From positions 39,680,164-39,744,163 of the forward strand of contig CM075941.1 in NCBI GenBank assembly GCA_038030265.1: a stretch of DNA of 64,000 nt. Reading direction: 5' to 3'. The translations under genes were made by a program, and so were the position numbers. Source of the stretch: Corythucha ciliata (lineage: Eukaryota; Arthropoda; Insecta; Hemiptera; Tingidae). Positions 20,617-31,415 of this stretch are shown one piece after another; the stretch's first letter is position 1; every line of letters starts with the position of its first letter. The notes beneath the pieces are model-generated. The model worked only from the letters and a program-made list of their open reading frames with translations, made no database searches and was not told the DNA's origin.

Positions 20617-21168
20617 ATGGACGCTATGTTTAGCAAAGATCTGCTCACGAGATGTTCCGCTCGTACTTCGTTACTCGCCACTCTACGCAATGATCACCGA
20701 TCTGACGTAGTACTCAATCCGTCCGCTGTTCTCAAACGCGTATTCTCTGAATACTACTACTCGCACGCTGAGATAATTCTTATGTTATTCTCCGAGTTCG
20801 AACGAGGGACAGTAACTCAAAATCATCGTTGCCGTTGGTGTCAAACGCTACCCAAGATCACACCAGAGCGCTTGATCCATCGGGCTTGTCCCGTCACTAT
20901 ATGGATTTCAGCTGAATTCAACCTTCGCACCGACGATCAAGGTAACCTAATGTTACCTTCAGGCTTTCTTCTTGACTGTGCTACTAGTAAGTATGCTCAA
21001 GAACTGGTCTCATTGGATGCTCGCCACCGACTTCGTCCAATTATTTCAAGGACTGCAGATGAACTATCTGCTTGGACAATCTCTGACGCGGGTGATCCCC
21101 GTAAAGTGTTGTCTCACGGTGTAAGAACCGTTAGAGTCTCAAATGGTGCCCAACCTGGCATCTCTTAG
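20617..21168 (+). CDS. Open reading frame inside the element 2 LTR, copy B
   Basis: Same 183-codon frame as 12138-12689, with the C-x2-C-x12-H-x2-C pattern kept. Replacement differences from copy A include Thr/Ala, Ser/Leu, Lys/Glu, Tyr/Phe, Gly/Arg and Asn/Ile. No function can be assigned. Confidence 0.35.
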   Translation: MDAMFSKDLLTRCSARTSLLATLRNDHRSDVVLNPSAVLKRVFSEYYYSHAEIILMLFSEFERGTVTQNHRCRWCQTLPKITPERLIHRACPVTIWISAEFNLRTDDQGNLMLPSGFLLDCATSKYAQELVSLDARHRLRPIISRTADELSAWTISDAGDPRKVLSHGVRTVRVSNGAQPGIS

Positions 21169-21245
21169 TGCATAAGCACTAATAGGCGTGACTAGATCAC
21201 TTCCAATAACGATCTCACTTTCTTCTCTTACCTCTTTCCGACCTA

Positions 21246-21402
21246 CCAAGGCTCGTACCCTTGGAAGGTCCTCCTAACCTCGCTCCGGCTTCAAAGTGCT
21301 CGTACCACTTTGGCCACTCCCTGAGGAAGGAAAAGGCTCGTACCCTTTTCATCCTCTACCTTCAAGCTACTGCTCGGCGGGCTCGTACCCCGTCGGCAGT
21401 GG
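21246..21402 (+). promoter_or_regulatory. Four-hairpin CTCGTAC array, copy B
   Basis: Identical arrangement to 12767-12923, with the first hairpin at 21246-21264 and the fourth at 21367-21402. As a duplicate of copy A it does not give independent evidence of conservation. Confidence 0.7.
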
Positions 21403-21482
21403 TTTTCCTGTCGTACCCGATCACGCCTATTAATTTAGTCGAGACCTTCTGATCGAGGGATCAAAACCAATATCCTCGACAT

Positions 21483-21500
21483 TGGTGACCCCGACGTGAT
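21483..21500 (+). promoter_or_regulatory. Primer-binding site, tRNA-Trp (copy B)
   Basis: The same 18 bases as 13004-13021, directly after the LTR. The CCGACGTGATC phrase follows once more. Confidence 0.85.
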
Positions 21501-21539
21501 CCGACAGCCCGACGTGATCTGACAGCCTGCCGCCGCGAG

Positions 21540-23065
21540 ATGACCCAGAACGCCCAGGAAGCTGTGGTTATTTCCCCGCAAATTCGGCTACCGAATTTCT
21601 GGGAAGAAGACCCAACCCTGTGGTTTCTCCAAATTGAGGCAACCTTCACCGCCCACCGCATTACTTCCGAAGGCCACAAATTCAACCTGGTTGTGAGCCA
21701 ACTGCCGTACAAGATAATGGCACAAGTAGCGGATCTTGCCAAGGCTCCTGGAATTACTATCTATACCACACTCAAGGACCGACTCACCAAAGCGTTCAGT
21801 GAGAGCCAAGAGAGAAGAGTACTTCGCTTACTGGAAGAAACACAACTCGGCGACGCCAAACCATCGCAACTACTCCGGCACATGCAGAGTGTTTCGAACG
21901 GAGCACTCTCGGCTCGAGTCAAAAATATACTCGCGGTGCTCGAGCAACCGCTCGACAAGCAGCCGACCGAATCATGGAAATGGACAGTACCTATTCAACA
22001 GGGAATTCTTCAGTCGCCACTGTCACCAGCGCACAACTCAGCCCATTGGAACTGGTCATCGCCGAGCTGCAAAAACTCCGCACCTCCTTCGAAAGACGCG
22101 GCCGATCCAATCCATCGAAAATTCGCAGCGAATGCTCGGAAATGTGCCCAGCCCTGCAGTTGGTCCCAAGGCACAAACAACGCCACGTCATCGGGAAACT
22201 AGCCCCGGCGGTGGCAAAAACGGACTCCACCGCCAACGACGTCCGATCTCCCCGTCTCTACGTCTACGACCTCCAGACCAAGGAGAAATTCCTAATCGAC
22301 ACCGGCGCGGCCATCTCCGTTCTTCCTAAAAACCGAGCGAGTCACGTGAATCAAAATTACAAGCTCTACGTAGCAAACGGTTCTCCTATTGCAACTTATG
22401 GCAATCAACACCGAACTCTCGACCTGGGACTTCGCAGACCTTTCAAATGGACATTTGTGGTAGCCGATGTTTCGAGCGCCATTCTCGGCGCGGATTGTTT
22501 GAAACACCACAACTTAGCCATAGACCTAACCAGGAAGCGACTAATCGACCAAATCACACAAATGCAGATCCATGGGATTACGACGAGAAAAGCCTCACCA
22601 CAACTTTCAACATTGCCAATTGGAGCACCATACGGCCACCTCCTTCAGACATTTTCAAACCTACTTCTACCTACGCCTATTAAGGCAAAAGCAGAGGGAG
22701 ACATCAAACATTATATCGAAACTACTGGTCCATTCGTCTCAGCGAAAGCCAGACGCCTTCCACCCGAGAAGTACCGCGCTGCTAAAGAGGAATTCCGGCG
22801 CATGATGGAGGAAGGAATCTGTCGCCCATCACGCAGTCCGTGGTCAAGCCCAGTTCACTTCGTGCTAAAAAAGGATGGCTCAATACGTCCTTGCGGTGAT
22901 TACCGTCGTCTGAACGCAAATACGCAGCCAGACCGCTACAGCGTTCCGAATCTTCAGGATTTTACCAATCACCTTCACGGCGCACAAATATTTTCAACAC
23001 TGGACATCAACAGAGCGTACCATCACATCCCCGTTGCGGAGAACGACATACCCAAGACCGCCATC
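21540..23065 (+). pseudogene. Gypsy element 2 gag, protease and partial reverse transcriptase, copy B
   Basis: Gag runs from ATG 21540 with the L-P-N-F-W start and ends in a degenerate CWYH-type box (H-R-K-F-A-A-N-A-R-K-C-A-Q-P-C near 22110). A frame slip near 21980 separates it from the pol frame. Pol shows the aspartic protease motif F-L-I-D-T-G-A-A (Asp codon near 22308). The RT fingers follow: S-P-W-S-S-P-V-H-F-V-L-K-K-D-G and R-P-C-G-D-Y-R-R-L-N, then F-S-T-L-D-I-N-R-A-Y-H with the first catalytic Asp near 23002. At P-K-T-A-I-I-T the frame runs into an inverted LTR end, so the YxDD box, RNase H and integrase are missing. Confidence 0.85.
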
Positions 23066-23226
23066 ATCACGTCGGGGTCACCAATGTCGAGGTTATTGGT
23101 TTTGATCCCTCGATCAGAAGGTCTCGACTAAATTAATAGGCGTGATCGGGTACGACAGGAAAGCTACTGCTCGGCGGGCTCGTACCCCGTCGGCAGTGGT
23201 TTTCCTGTCGTACCCGATCACGCCTA
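23066..23226. repeat. Inverted PBS-U5 fused to hairpin 4 and direct U5 (snap-back structure)
   Basis: 23066-23083 is the reverse complement of the tRNA-Trp PBS, exactly 18 nt. 23084-23163 is the reverse complement of the last ~80 bp of the LTR. 23164-23199 is hairpin 4 of the array in direct orientation. 23200-23226 is the following LTR sequence in direct orientation, cut after ATCACGCCT. The whole is a palindrome centred on the hairpin. Confidence 0.85.
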
Positions 23227-24889
23227 CGCACTGTCTCCCGCGTAACCGCGCGGGAGGGCGGTGCTTGAAATGTTTTGCTTTCTATGGAAGACAACGCTCT
23301 ACCCGCCGAGATCAGCGGTTTTTATTGTACTCCATCATTTCTTAACGAGCTTTCAGACGTGAACAAAGTTATGGATTTTGACACGGAAAATTTTGTGCAA
23401 GGAAAATGAAGTGCAAAGACCACAGCGACAAACTGGAAAAAATAAATAAGAATGGGAGGAAATGTTGAAATATTCGCCGAAAACGGATTTCAGAAGAAGA
23501 AAAATAATAAGTAAGCCCCCTGCAACTGTGTCAGCTGTTGCAAACTTCAAATCGGCCCACCGGTAGGCATACGCCGATGCGGTAATGACGGAAGCCAACA
23601 GGGGCAGCTTTGCTCCGACAGCAGCCTGTCGGGAAAAGTGCATTTCATTCATGCGAAAATCGACTCGGCGAAGACCTTGCTCGCTCCTATTGAAATACAG
23701 TCGAGCCTACGAGCTTTCTTAAAACCTTCTTCACTGGCTTTTCCAAGGAGGGTAATCTTGAGAAATAGGCGTGTCACAAACAAGCCACAGTCATAACTGC
23801 ATTAGTTCACCAACATCGACGTTTCAGGCGGAAGCTTAGCACTCTTTTAACAATATATTTATCCTCAGTGCTCAAGGTGTGAACTGAAAAAGTAGACCTA
23901 ATCAAAACTTCTTGAACAATTTGTTACGTATCTAGTAATTTAAAACCCAACATCACCGACGAAATGCAAAAAAAAATCTTCGAGCACTAGTCAGCACTCC
24001 TTGCCTTTATGAGCAATCTTTTTGGAGTGTACCAAACGCGGGTAGGTGAATCGGTAAATTCTTATGTCTATTAACTAACTCTATGTTCACAGGGCCGAAA
24101 CTAGGGATTTTCTGAGGGTGGGTGGAAAAGCTCTATTTTGCCGCCTTAACCCCCCCCCCCCGCATCGCCAAAGAGTTTCCAAATCCTGTAATAGTCACCT
24201 TCAATCACTTTCGATTCGGTGGTAGGGTTAATACAAGTTAAGTGTAACCTTTCCTTAGATCTTGGTCTCTAAATAGTTTTCTTTTGACACGTTCGTTTTA
24301 GACAGGAATGTACTTTATGTGTCAAAAGAAAACTAATGCAGTTATGACTGTGGCTTGTTTGTGACACGCCTATTTCTCAAGATTACCCTCCTTGGACGAT
24401 TTGGACGAGATATCTTCGACGGATATAGCTTATTGGTGGATGAAAGCGGGGAAAAAATAATAAGTGGCTGTTCCCCTACACTCGTTCCCAAATACGGCCG
24501 TGGAATAGTGCTCCAGAGCAAATGAGCGTCGAGGAATAGATTTTTGCAAATTACTACCAAATTCAGCGTGGGCACAACATAAAGAAGGTTATTAGTTTAA
24601 TAATTGATACCAGCTTTTATGTTGTGTAGGCGTTAATGTTTAACTCAATTTCAGGCCGACACCTGCCACCCGACGAAGAAAGAAAGCCTTAAAATGGTGT
24701 GTCAGTTGGTAAATGAAAACACTCTGGGGCTGTCCTCGATTACATTTTCTTTGAGAAAGGGTTGCATTACTTTACTGGGAAAAATTATATACGTTATTAC
24801 TTTGCAAACGTTCACTCTGTCGCGAGAAATTTGGCGAGAAGAAAGAAAAAAACGGATTACTGGTCAGTGGCAATTAGGGTTTGATTTTT
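23227..24889. other. Spacer with a perfect 65-bp inverted repeat
   Basis: No gene was recognised. 23743-23807 and 24331-24395 are identical over 65 bases in opposite orientation, 523 bp apart. Just inside the right arm a second inverted pair, GTTTTCTTTTGACAC with its partner, lies at about 24279-24334. A C-run is at 24154-24164. This block is absent from SD2 copy A. Confidence 0.7.
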
Positions 24890-24918
24890 ATTTTTACGAG
24901 GAATTGCACTTTCGTGTA

Positions 24919-25467
24919 GCCCCTTATACACGAGTAAGTTTTTGGATCAAAAATAAGTACAAAGTCTAGCAGCGCGAATTGGAAACGTTAAGGTCAAAAT
25001 TATGTTCAAAATTTTTAACGAAGCCAACTTGGGGGTTTTACACGCCTTGTAATTAATTTTGTTCTAAGAGAGCTATAACCTGACGTTTTTAACACAGCTG
25101 ATGTTTAACCTATTGTTTAGTTTAGTTTTGTCTTTGGCTTACGCGGGCATGAAATCAACAATAGGAAAAGTGTAATTCGTAATGTTACTCGCACACAATA
25201 ACATAAACGAAACGATTCATCTCTCTCTTGACTCTTGAGAGATGAGTTCAGTATTAACCCCTCCCGTTTCCTCTAGTGATAATGTGGATGTGTAGTTCAA
25301 AAAGTTCTCACACGTTCACACGACTGCAGCGCACTTTGATCAAAAATTTCCAACTAGTTGGAAATTTTTGAACAAAAAATTTACTGAGGGTTTTACACGG
25401 ATAAGTTTTTTGAACAATCCCGTTTGTTCAAATTTTTGAACAAAAAACTTACCCGTGTAAAAGGGGC
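24919..25467. repeat. 549-bp MITE with ~36-bp terminal inverted repeats, copy B
   Basis: Same element as 13485-14033, with the same length and ends. It splits the upstream exon region of the YqaJ gene. Confidence 0.7.
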
Positions 25468-25905
25468 TTATCACATTTTAGCAAGAGAGTGCTACTCATT
25501 GTACACGTACAGTGAAGGAAAAGGATCCACCAATCTCTCGGACTGGAAAAAAAGGCAGAAAATATGGCCTCACCAGTACATGTTGCACTTCCAACCTTGG
25601 AGTACGGGATAATGACTGAAGGGAAAGCCCGGAGAGCTTTCGAAAGAAAACATTCCGAATTTAATGTTGTGTCATCCGGACTAATTGTTCCTCACAACAG
25701 CCCTTGGTTCGGGTGCACCCCAGACGGGATAATTCTTTTGGAGGGACAACCGTTTATGGTTCTGGAAATTCGGTCTGGAAGCATTGCTGCCACGAGTGAA
25801 GTGAGTTTGTCCCATGAATGATCCCATGATGATATTAATGCAATGTTTTTCCAGGTATTTAGAAAAAAAAAAGGTTCCGATTACGTATTTAAGAAAAGGA
25901 AATAG
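25468..25905 (+). CDS. YqaJ-like nuclease gene fragment with intron and basic tail, copy B
   Basis: YqaJ-family proteins are PD-(D/E)XK nucleases related to phage recombination exonucleases. From ATG 25564 the frame shows Y-G-I-M-T-E-G-K-A-R-R-A-F, S-P-W-F-G-C-T-P-D-G-I and V-L-E-I-R-S, holding the catalytic Asp and Glu, with Arg in place of the usual Lys. A 54-bp intron (25801 GTGAGT to 25854 TTCCAG) joins in frame to a last exon encoding K-K-K-G-S-D-Y-V-F-K-K-R-K and a stop at 25905. That tail resembles a bipartite nuclear localisation signal. The N-terminal part (T-N-L-S-D-W-K-K-R-Q, 25500-25560) is in another frame, so an upstream splice or a frame slip is needed. It may be damaged; the 3' half is intact. 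Confidence 0.6.
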
Positions 25906-26153
25906 GAATATAGCAAAGGAAAATAGCAAAAACTTAGAAATAGGACTGCATTAAAAAAAAAAAATCTTCCAATTGCATACAAATGTAAGGTAACCGTAGG
26001 CAAAGGTACTGTACGACCTTAGTTCCCTATCAATCCGTAATAAGCGCTGAGGTCGCTCTGCTCGTTCCCAATAAATTTTTCCGTTATCTGCCCAACACTG
26101 TTTGGGGACCATGGTACTGCCTTAGTATTTTATTTCTTTTTTGTTTTCCAGAA

Positions 26154-27695
26154 ATGAGTAGCAGAAAGTTTTGGACACTGACCGAATTGGAGGCTGAGTT
26201 GGAGGATCCTGACTTCTTGGATCAGTTCGATGGAAGTGACGCTGAGGAAATTGATAGAATTGACATTGTCCAGCTTCCTTCTGAGAAATTAGACGTTGTT
26301 TCGGACAATGAAGATCTCGATGAGGACGACTTGGAGGAAACAAAACCACGGGAAGTTCCGGGAAGACTCGAATGGCACACGAATGTACCGACGAGTGATG
26401 CCAAAGAATGTGATGAACGACCACCAAAGAAGTCTCGTTTCGTGAAAGAAGTCATCCAAAGTAACTGGAGGAAGGAAAATCGCAGTTTTTCCAGGAATTT
26501 CGGTATTCCAAGCAATATTGATGAAACTCGAAAGAAAATGTGTCAAGAGCTACAAGGAAAATCACCGGTCGAGATATTTGAAATGCAGCTTCACATTGTC
26601 AAGGAAAGTGTCAAATATGCAGCTCAGCGAGACATACACAACTTCCAATTTTCTGCTGACTGCCTCAGAAAATTTCTACGCATACTTCTGTTCACAGCAA
26701 ATCACTATTTGCCGCAAGAAAAATTGTACTGGTGTGAAGACGAAGATTTGAGCATTGACTGGATAAGACAGTGCATGCCACGAAATCGTTACCGGGAAAT
26801 TAAAAAAAAATTGCACTTCAATAAAAACTCTCGTTTAAATAAAACCAGCTTACCGTCGAGAAGTTTCAAAATCGATTCTTTGGTGACTGCCGTAAATGAG
26901 CAGTTTCGACGATTTGGCATATTTTCTGAACACCTTAGTATCGATGAACAGATGGTGCGATACTACGGTCGACATTTCCTCAAACAGTTCATTCGCGGTA
27001 AACCGGTACTTTTCGGTTACAAGCAGTGGGCGATGTGCTGTGCTGAAACTGGATATTGTTTTCGCTTTGAAATATACGAAGGGAAAAAGGAATTCGACAA
27101 CCCGTCAGATGGTCTCGGCTCATCAGTGATTTTGAATAACATTTCAGTGACTCAAAATCCATCGAACCATACCATTTACTTCGATAATTTTTTCACAAGT
27201 TTTTCCTTCATGAAAACCTTGACGGAACGGAATATTGCTGCTTCGGGTACCGTTAGAAGCACCCGCACAAACAAATGTCCTATCAAGGACGACAGTGCAC
27301 CCAAGAAAGAACCTAGGGGTTTATTTGACTACAGATTCGATGTTGCCAATAACATAATGTTAGTTGTTTGGAAAGACAATCACGTCGTTCGCTTGTTATC
27401 GAATACAGCGGGTGTAGATAAAATGAACACTGTTACAAGATGGTCCAGGGAGAAAAAAGAATCCATCAGTGCTCAACAACCGAGGTGTATTGCGGACTAC
27501 AATAAATTCATGGGAGGAATGGTCAAACTCGATTGGCTCGTCAATAAGTACCGCACCAAAATTCGTGGGAAAAAGTGGTATTTTCCACTATTCACCTTTT
27601 TATTGGACATGTGCGAAGTCAACGCTCACGTTTTGTTCTCGCTTGCCAACAAAGAAAAAATTCCTCTTCTGAATTTCCGTCGCATCATTTTCTAG
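26154..27695 (+). pseudogene. piggyBac-like transposase (DDE_Tnp_1_7), 513 codons
   Basis: It excises and integrates DNA by a DDD mechanism. An acidic N-terminus (residues ~1-75) precedes the core. The first Asp is D264 in L-S-I-D-E-Q-M-V, the second D344 in Y-F-D-N-F-F-T-S. The third should be in G-G-V-D, but the sequence reads F-M-G-G-M-V-K-L-D: the expected Asp is Val457 (27522). A TTTTCCAG acceptor just before the ATG suggests a 5' leader intron. The stop at 27693 truncates the protein before the cysteine-rich C-terminal domain, whose remains continue out of frame. Length and core match the family; catalytic activity is doubtful. Confidence 0.9.
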
Positions 27696-27905
27696 ATACT
27701 ACATGAATGTGTTGTCGATATCCGACCCGAAAAATCTTAGACGGCCATCGCTCAGTAAATCAGCAGATAAGAAGTGCCACTTGACTTGAGGAGGAAATCG
27801 GGTCACTTCATCGAAAGAACGGATAACAGCAAGCAGAGAAAGTGCGCTGTGTGTAAAAAAAAATGCACGGAAACAGTGCTCAAAATGTGAAGTCGGGATT
27901 CACGT
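27696..27905 (+). pseudogene. Broken C-terminal cysteine-rich domain of the piggyBac transposase
   Basis: Short pieces in shifting frames read P-K-N-L-R-R-P-S-L-S, then L-R-R-K-S-G-H-F-I-E, K-C-A-V-C and, after a run of nine A's, Q-C-S-K-C-E-V-G-I-H-V-H-C-M-G-L. The Cys/His pattern is the C-terminal zinc-binding domain that recognises transposon ends in piggyBac. At least one internal stop (27693), one slip near 27785 and one in the A-run near 27858 separate the pieces. Confidence 0.75.
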
Positions 27906-30900
27906 ACACTGCATGGGGCTGTGACACAAATAAAAAGGAAACTAAAATTCCGATGGATGTAAAATGCCCTAATTTTATCTTAATTCCCTAGAAACCCCCA
28001 ATTTTGTGTAAAATGAAGCAAAATTGTTGAAAAGTACGGCATATTGTTATTCTGAGTTATTAATGTTCCTTACCAACCCCACACATCATGCTTATTACAG
28101 TTTTTCTAGAATCCCTTTAAATAACATTTTTATTCACAGCAAAGTGTCATGATCCCCAAATGGGACCATGCCTAAAATTGGCCCCCTAGAAGAATATTGT
28201 CGTGTTGGATCGGTTGTTATATTTTTTTTCTGTGTACTAAGTCCATACTTAGCAATTCAGGAAAAAAGAGACGGAAAAAAATAAAATAAAAATTGGCCCT
28301 TAATGGGTTAAATTAACTATTGTGAGTGGGGGGGGGGGTTGCGCTAGATTCGTTCAAACCTAAATTTAAGCACAAATAAACCTTTTATAACACGCAAACA
28401 CGGACCTCGGTGCTCATTTGAGCGGTTTGTTTCATATTTCCTGGCTGAATTGAGCCTTTAAAGTTCAATAATTTGTCACATAGAACTTCCAAGCTTGAAT
28501 TCGAAAACACGTACAGAAGTAGTCAAGTAGCGAAACAAGAACTATGAGACATTCGGGTACTCACGATTTGAAGTTCTACTTTACTGTAGCTCTCAACGCG
28601 ACGATACAGGCCTGAGTTGGAAATTTCTCGCCGAGGTGCCAGTGGTCGCCAGCTGCGATACTGACAGAATGTTGAGGAGAAACGTTGACTAGGCCGGGTC
28701 TGGAAATTAAATTTATTGAAACAACGAAGAAGTGAATAAAATGCTTTGAAAGCACGCGGCATACCATCATCATGGAAGACCGGTACAAAAACCGTTCACC
28801 TCTCTTGGTGCTCCACGAGACTTTTTTCTTACAGTACGGGAGTTCTAGTGACGCCGCCCATTTTTCACCAGAGAGCATTAAACGATTTTTTTTTTCCGGT
28901 TCAACAAAAAAGCTTGTGAGTGCCCGAAGTACGCTCAAACGTTGCTAAAGATCTTGTACTCGGGGCCCAAGGTCACTAAGAGTCGTTTCGTCAAATCTAT
29001 CAAAAAAGAAATAATTATTAAATGAACAGGAGCGATTCAGGATGATTCTGGCGTTCAACTCACTCAATTATGCTTACACTTCAAGAGCAAAAGTCGGCAA
29101 ACACTCGGTAGGGTAGGTAGAGCGGTGATTCATGGGCAATGTGTGGAGCGCGCTCGCTCTGTTTCGTTCTGGAATGAGCAAAATGAGAAATTTTTATTAT
29201 CATTCAGAGAAAAAACCAAAGAAGCCTCAACGATTTTTCAGTCTCGGCACACTTTTCCTCAGCAATATCCACAAATAGAAAACCAAACTTCTAGAAGTGG
29301 GCAGTTTGAGCGAAAAACCACGATTCAAGTGGTGGGTAAACAGAATTTTGAACGGAACTGCGCATTTTCAAAGGCTTATTATTTGATTTTGAATTCGAAC
29401 GTACAAATACTAACGACATAATTCTAAACATCAGCTAAATAATAACCAGGTTTTAAATATTATAGCCAATTTTATGGGGAGATGAGCAATTTTAATTAAA
29501 ATCGCTAATTCGCAGATACAATTGAGAACAAACACTAATTCACGGCTAAAACTGATACTTTCTTCTCAATATTACCCGTAGTTTCGTGGGTAATAGCCAC
29601 AGAATTACAACATTCGGAGCTAAATGTCAGCGAAATTCAGCGGGTCTGAATAACCCGCACATTGCAAGTTTATGATTTTAACTTTCACGAATTTACAATT
29701 TTCGAGGTATTTTTTCCGGAGGCCGCGAAAAACCCAGGGCTAGCCAGCCGCGACACCACCCAAGGACTGACAAATAAATTACACCATCGGAGTTGAAAGT
29801 TTTCGAAATCACCAGTTTCGGCCTGATTATCGGTGAAATAGTTAAGTTCTTGTTATTATTATCGAGAAATTGCTAGTTTCAGGTTTTCACTTCCCCGCGA
29901 AATTTCAATTCAAGTTTCGGAGTATTTCCTAGTGACTTTCACGGTTCCGCACCCGCGGTGCTTGCCGGTCACAGGGGAGGGGGGGCCGAAAATTGACACA
30001 TTTTAAAAGCAAATATCCGCGAAATATTCGCGACGTTGCGAGTTTCAGGTCTCAATTACGGAGGAAGTTTCTGGCCTTTATTCAAACGCTGTGGATCCCG
30101 GGCAAAGCCAGCCCCGCTATCAAAGTCAAACATCCGCTTTGAAAGTTCCAGGCGTCAATTTCAGCAATAATGAAAGTTCAGGGCCTTAGCTTGAGCTAAA
30201 GGACAGCCTTTTCGTCTCCTCGACCGACGAATACCCAGGGAGTTGGAAGTTAAATTGCCGAATATACGCGCGAATGAGACTCACGATTGAGAACTACCAA
30301 GTTTACAGGGTCTTTATTAATGGCTAAGCGTTCTAAAAGCTTGATGAAAACCGTGAACCCCCCTCCCCCAATCTCACAGTGAGTTAAGTAGCCGACTGGC
30401 CCTTTAGTGGTCTGAGCAAAATTTTGAAATTTCAAGGCTACCAAGCTTGGAGTTTCGTGGCGATTTGTGTACGATTGTGCTCGGTTTTCCACCACGTTGG
30501 CCTGTAGGCCGACAATTCTCATTTTATGCGACATACATTTAGATATGGTGCAAACGGATACATAATGCTCAACTTTGGGCTGATAGTACATGCTCAGATT
30601 TGTCCTTCAGAATAAAATCCACTTTTCAGGAATAAGCAAAAGAGCACTTCTTTCCTAGAAACAATTATTGTCCTATATGCTCCCAGGGGGCTCCCAGTTC
30701 GGGTATCACACAATATGTCCTTACAATCTGATGTAAAATTTTGTTACAAACATGTGAACTCACCAAACGTTTTCTTCATTCCAGTCCATCGGAATCCAAA
30801 TGGAATATAGACACCGGTCGGGCTTTATTTAGCGTAAGTCTGTACTAGGTGCTTCATTTTCCCACAACTTGCAACATTTGAAACTCATCAGGAACGTAGT

Positions 30901-31150
30901 AACGAACTCCGGCCTGTCCTTTACTCTACACTATCAAAAAAGTAATGAGCAATGACCTCTGAAAACGGCGCCAAGACACAGGTGTGTGAGAAGCACGTTT
31001 ACAACAGGTATCTGGGAGAAGCCAAAAAAAGCTAACATACGTATACTAAATACACATGAACATACGAATGCACTTGTCTAGGGCGAGGAAATCAGTAGCT
31101 ACGAATTCCGTTTTAGTTGGCGAAACGAGTGTCTACGCGATACGATGTTT
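27906..31150. other. Gene-free stretch, partly degenerate repeat
   Basis: No recognised gene. 28330-28340 is a G-run. Minus-strand frames at 28523-28938 and 30250-30591 have no identifiable domain. Between about 29460 and 30240 phrases such as GCGAAAT, AGTTTCAGG and TCACGAATTT recur irregularly, resembling an ancient tandem repeat like that at 9049-9990. Nothing else can be supported. Confidence 0.4.
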
Positions 31151-31164
31151 ATTCCGTGTAATCA

Positions 31165-31415
31165 TCCCTGTTCACGAGCACTCCGTTATGCGTGCTGTGC
31201 AGTCTATGAAATGAAGCACATAAGGCGGCGTACACACTGGAGCAGAGCAACACGATATCGCTGCGATACTGCCGAAGCGACGTGAAAGCAACTCGAACGA
31301 ATAGAAACGACTGAAAATTAGTCGGAGTGGTACGGAAGCGTTCACATTGAAACGATAGCGATACTGAAGCGATACCAATCGGTTCCTTGTCACGCAACGC
31401 TGCATGGAAAGCCAC
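31165..31415. repeat. Possible Harbinger-type MITE or subterminal region
   Basis: GAAGCGATAC, CGATAGCGATACTG and related GC-rich phrases recur in a 250-bp block beginning near GCGGCGTACACACTGGAGCAG. This style of subterminal repetition is common in arthropod PIF/Harbinger elements, and a Harbinger transposase remnant lies 1 kb downstream. Ends and target duplications could not be set. Confidence 0.3.

Larger units (their letters stand above)
20475..21481 (+). mobile_element. 1007-bp LTR of Gypsy element 2, copy B
   Basis: Same length and boundaries as the copy A LTR, with scattered substitutions. The 20-base hairpin at its start (20476-20495) has its four-base loop reversed relative to copy A (GAAT here, ATTC there) while both 8-base arms are unchanged. 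Confidence 0.75.
19948..26462. repeat. Second-tier duplication SD2, copy B
   Basis: This is the longer copy of the composite at 11480-15028. It keeps the gag-pol portion, the inverted LTR and the 1.7-kb spacer that copy A lacks. The piggyBac reading frame continues past the shared end only here. Confidence 0.9.
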
